Positions 6,204-7,877 of a stretch of DNA of 7,877 bases are shown here, piece by piece. A program made the position numbers and the translations under genes. This DNA is from an uncultured bacterium. GTDB taxonomy: Bacteria > Cyanobacteriota > Vampirovibrionia > Gastranaerophilales > Gastranaerophilaceae. Under the pieces are notes generated by a model. The model was given only the letters and a program-made list of their open reading frames with translations, was not told the DNA's origin and made no database searches. The stretch covers positions 1-7,877 of the forward strand of contig CAMHDG010000065.1 in the NCBI GenBank assembly GCA_946183815.1, read 5' to 3'. Each line of letters starts with the position of its first letter. Position 1 is the stretch's first letter.

Positions 6204-7229
6204 TTACTGAAAATTACTCCATTTTTTATTTTTTATTAGAGTTTCTAAATCATTAATATCTTTTACTTTTTCATCAAAATTAAAATATATTTTGCTTCCA
6301 AACATTCCGCCTCTTGAATCTTTATTAAAGTTGATGTTTTCTTTAAAGTTACCAAGTAAAAACATTTGAACCACATCATCCCAACAATATTTGCTTTTTT
6401 CTATTGCCTCTTTTAAAATATCTTCTTCTTTATAGTTATCACTATCAAACCAAGATATAGTTATATTTTCTTTTGCTTTTGAATCATATGTGCAAACAGC
6501 CTTTATTTCTGCGATACAATTTACGTTTTTACTTTCATAAATACCAAAATATTTTGAACGTGCGTGCTTATATGCACCTTTTGCTTCTGGACAAAGATAA
6601 AGATTTCTGTTCATTACATCATTTTTTGAAACTGCACAATTTACAACATCTAATCTATATTTCCAAGTTGGTAAAAGATTGTTTTCATCCAAAAATTGTT
6701 CGTATTCTTTAATTATATTGTGCAGAGTTTCAGATTTAATTTCATTAGAAATATTTTCTAGTGCATATTTTAATTGTTCAAATTCAATTTTTGTAATAAT
6801 TAAATCTTTTTTATCCTTATATTTTTCTTTTATTGTTTCAAAGGCTTTAGACTCTTCTTTTAATCCATCAAAGTTTGCAAGTGCAATAAATATTTTTTGT
6901 CCATTAAATTTTAAAAGATTTTCAAGATGACGTTCTAATTGATCATTATAAAACCAATCAGTAGTTTTAGTTTCAATAAAAATTTGAAACGGTAATTGTT
7001 GAATTACTCCGTCAATTATAGAATTGCCCCTTTCGCAACTATAACCAACTTGTTGCAAGAAATTTACTCCTATATTTATATTTCGCCCTTCATCTGCTAA
7101 TAAATCAACTACAAATGACTGGAATAAATTTGGGCTTTCATTATAAATTTGTCTTAACACTAATAATGTATAATTTGTAACCTTATTTTCTTTTTGTTCA
7201 TACTTTGGGAAGAAACTTACTTCTGGCAT
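6204..7229 (-). CDS. Putative PD-(D/E)XK nuclease-fold protein, 341 residues
   Basis: The start has AAGGAG (plus-strand 7237-7242) 7 nt before the ATG and a good promoter upstream. The N-terminus, SFFPKYEQKENKVTNYTLLV, resembles solitary nuclease-like proteins with a 'x-N-x-V-T-x-x-L' opening helix. The core motif is clear: Asp73 in SIIDGVI, then QIFIETKT with Glu86 and Lys88 on a beta strand, then a helix with Gln97 in DQLERHLENL. This D-x(12)-E-x-K arrangement is the PD-(D/E)XK catalytic signature of restriction enzymes and related nucleases. Residues about 106-180 look mostly helical or mixed and could support the fold. The C-terminal half (about 190-341) is an unrecognised domain with several Trp/Tyr/Phe positions that may bind a substrate. 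No methyltransferase or helicase partner is in the window. It is very A+T-rich, suggesting horizontal acquisition. It is likely a DNA-cutting or DNA-binding accessory protein; activity is unproven. Confidence 0.75.
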   Translation of the reverse strand: MPEVSFFPKYEQKENKVTNYTLLVLRQIYNESPNLFQSFVVDLLADEGRNINIGVNFLQQVGYSCERGNSIIDGVIQQLPFQIFIETKTTDWFYNDQLERHLENLLKFNGQKIFIALANFDGLKEESKAFETIKEKYKDKKDLIITKIEFEQLKYALENISNEIKSETLHNIIKEYEQFLDENNLLPTWKYRLDVVNCAVSKNDVMNRNLYLCPEAKGAYKHARSKYFGIYESKNVNCIAEIKAVCTYDSKAKENITISWFDSDNYKEEDILKEAIEKSKYCWDDVVQMFLLGNFKENINFNKDSRGGMFGSKIYFNFDEKVKDINDLETLIKNKKWSNFQ

Positions 7230-7236
7230 AATTTAA

Positions 7237-7242
7237 CTCCTT
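7237..7242 (-). promoter_or_regulatory. Ribosome binding site of the nuclease-like gene
   Basis: On the minus strand this reads AAGGAG, 7 nt before the ATG at 7229-7227. It fixes the start at Met1 and contrasts with the missing site before the DUF4186 gene. Confidence 0.8.
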
Positions 7243-7250
7243 TGTGTTTT

Positions 7251-7278
7251 AGTATATCATAAACGATAGCACTGTCAG
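7251..7278 (-). promoter_or_regulatory. Sigma-70-type promoter for the nuclease/DUF4186 pair
   Basis: On the minus strand, CTGACA (7278-7273) and TATACT (7256-7251) are 16 nt apart. TGA directly before the -10 box gives an extended TGn motif. Initiation would fall about 15 nt before the nuclease start codon, leaving a short leader holding the AAGGAG site. With no other promoter seen upstream of DUF4186, it probably serves both genes. Confidence 0.7.
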
Positions 7279-7366
7279 AAACGGACATAGGGAAACACAT
7301 ACAAATTTTTTCTCCGCAAAATTTGTCAAAAGTTGAAAAAATACATCACAAAAAACTTTGATGTGA
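7279..7366. other. Intergenic A/T-rich stretch with two small inverted repeats
   Basis: Between the promoter and the right repeat copy there is no credible gene. A 9-bp stem, ACAAATTTT (7301-7309) with AAAATTTGT (7318-7326), encloses TTCTCCGC. A second, 6-bp stem, ACATCA (7343-7348) with TGATGT (7359-7364), lies 16 bp further right. Neither has the base composition of a terminator. They could be operator sites for the promoter or chance in A/T-rich DNA. Confidence 0.35.
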
Positions 7367-7465
7367 CGGACAATGAAATTGAAAAGTTTAATTTTGCGTT
7401 TCATTAAGTCGGAAGTTGTTCAATTCTATCTGTCAGACATTTCAAATTAAGCAGATAATTTATTC
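7367..7465. repeat. Imperfect direct repeat, right copy (about 99 bp)
   Basis: This is the same-orientation partner of 5747-5845. Shared landmarks are CGGACAA at its left end, ATTAAGTCGGAA at 7403-7414 and a nearly invariant block at 7431-7461. The internal hairpin is kept in altered form (TCTG-T-CAGA, 7429-7437), which suggests the structure rather than the exact bases has been retained. It begins 22 bp beyond the stop codon of the truncated transporter on the minus strand, mirroring the left copy's position just after DUF4186. Confidence 0.8.
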
Positions 7466-7487
7466 CATTCTCTCTGATAATTTTTAT

Positions 7488-7640
7488 TTATTGAAATATT
7501 TTTTCATCACTTGAAGATGGCCAAGCACCGATTATCATTAAAAATAATGCTATAAAATAATAACAAGTCGGGGTGTTTCTAAATATAATTAACGATAATG
7601 CTGTTCCTATAAACGGTGCTATTGCATAATACGCACTTTT
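7488..7640 (-). pseudogene. DMT/EamA-family transporter, C-terminal remnant
   Basis: Read on the minus strand, the 50 codons before the TAA at 7490-7488 encode KSAYYAIAPFIGTALSLIIF, then a short loop, a second hydrophobic segment CYYFIALFLMIIGAW, and PSSSDEKIFQ. This is the typical end of drug/metabolite transporter (EamA) proteins: the 'SAYYAxAPFIG' loop-helix, the final membrane helix and a short polar tail. Full-length members have about ten membrane helices and roughly 280-300 residues; only the last two helices are here. Reading further upstream in frame gives a stop within 30 bases, inside the adjacent palindrome. No start codon with an RBS is present and the only internal Met lies in the last helix. 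It is therefore a 5'-truncated pseudogene. The reading frame is undamaged, so truncation may be fairly recent. Confidence 0.75.
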
Positions 7641-7672
7641 AAGTAATATGCTTATATAAGCATATTACTTAA
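7639..7672. repeat. Perfect 34-bp palindrome
   Basis: The two 17-base arms, beginning TTAAGTAATATGCTTAT from 7639, are exact inverted copies with no spacer. It begins at the base after the PilZ-like stop codon (minus strand) and ends at the break point of the transporter remnant. It could form a hairpin after the PilZ-like gene, but no T run follows on either strand, so it is not a standard intrinsic terminator. Confidence 0.85.
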
Positions 7673-7876
7673 TTATAGTGAAGATATACTGTTCTTCATT
7701 GAGTTTATCTTCTTCATATATTCAAACATGATTTGATTTGATATTTCATCAGGCATGTTCAGAAACTGTACCGTTGCTTTATCACCATGGATTTCTTTTA
7801 CCTTTGCATCCACATCAACATTAACATCATTCAACTGAAGTTTAACCGTTGTTTTCTGACCGACTTTTAAGTCGTT
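7673..7876 (-). CDS. PilZ-like domain protein, C-terminal part (partial)
   Basis: The gene enters from the right edge; 67 codons remain before the TAA at 7675-7673. The peptide DLKVGQKTTVKLQLNDVNVD, then DAKVKEIHGDKATVQFLNMP, then a helix ISNQIMFEYMKKINSMKN, has the strand-strand-strand-helix order and the 'V...V.F.N......I..Y' ending typical of PilZ domains. PilZ proteins bind cyclic di-GMP and control motility, secretion or exopolysaccharide. The N-terminal RxxxR and D/NxSxxG binding motifs would lie outside the window, so ligand binding cannot be judged. The similarity is of pattern rather than of diagnostic residues, and another small beta-barrel family is possible. Composition is similar to the chromosomal genes at the left, suggesting core genome resumes here. 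Confidence 0.5.
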   Translation of the reverse strand, partial: NDLKVGQKTTVKLQLNDVNVDVDAKVKEIHGDKATVQFLNMPDEISNQIMFEYMKKINSMKNSISSL

Positions 7877-7877
7877 A

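Noticed and set aside
6473..6930. Two plus-strand frames opposite the nuclease-like gene
   Set aside because: No RBS, no recognisable domain, and opposed to a gene with promoter, RBS and catalytic motif.
7301..7326. Terminator hairpin in the nuclease upstream region
   Set aside because: The stem is pure A/T apart from its end pairs, the loop is 8 nt and no gene ends there; too weak to call a terminator.
5639..7465. tRNA-Gln 3' end as an integration attachment site with a duplicated copy downstream
   Set aside because: I found no second copy of the tRNA 3' sequence to the right, and no integrase gene is in the window. The repeats seen start well past the tRNA terminator.
5747..7465. CRISPR array
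   Set aside because: Only two repeat copies, about 99 bp long and 1620 bp apart with genes between; not CRISPR geometry.

Overview
The window comes from an A+T-rich bacterium. The AsmA-like envelope protein points to a diderm. Its protein style (Lys/Asn/Ile-rich, a short Ala/Lys-rich orphan, intrinsic terminators with long stems, tRNAs without encoded CCA) would suit a gut Gastranaerophilales (Melainabacteria-type) genome. That placement is inference only; no rRNA or marker gene here settles it.

Layout. At 2-124 is the 3' end of a glutamyl-tRNA synthetase gene (gltX), closed by a strong terminator at 164-199. At 318-644 is a small unrecognised 108-residue gene with its own terminator (674-706). 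From 821 a two-gene unit is read on the plus strand: a 1235-residue AsmA-like membrane-anchored protein, coupled by a TAATG overlap to an asparaginase II-family (Rhizobium etli type) amidohydrolase ending at 5442. Two tRNA genes follow, Asn(GTT) and Gln(CTG), with a 16-bp-stem terminator at 5663-5700.

Right of the tRNAs everything is on the minus strand and looks like accessory DNA. A well-supported promoter at 7251-7278 drives a 341-residue protein with a PD-(D/E)XK nuclease signature, then a 113-residue DUF4186 protein 13 bp downstream. This pair lies between two imperfect direct repeats of about 99 bp (5747-5845 and 7367-7465) that align at a constant 1620-bp offset without gaps. Further right is the last 50 codons of a DMT/EamA transporter whose 5' part is missing. 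Its break point lies beside a perfect 34-bp palindrome (7639-7672), which directly follows the stop codon of a PilZ-like gene running off the right edge.

The left two thirds is ordinary housekeeping and envelope content. The most interesting part is 5747-7675: a mobile-looking nuclease/DUF4186 module in which each repeat copy lies just after the stop codon of a minus-strand gene, so the unit resembles 'gene(s) plus 3' element'. The nuclease pair could be an uncharacterised defence or DNA-processing module; this is a hypothesis from fold motif and context only.
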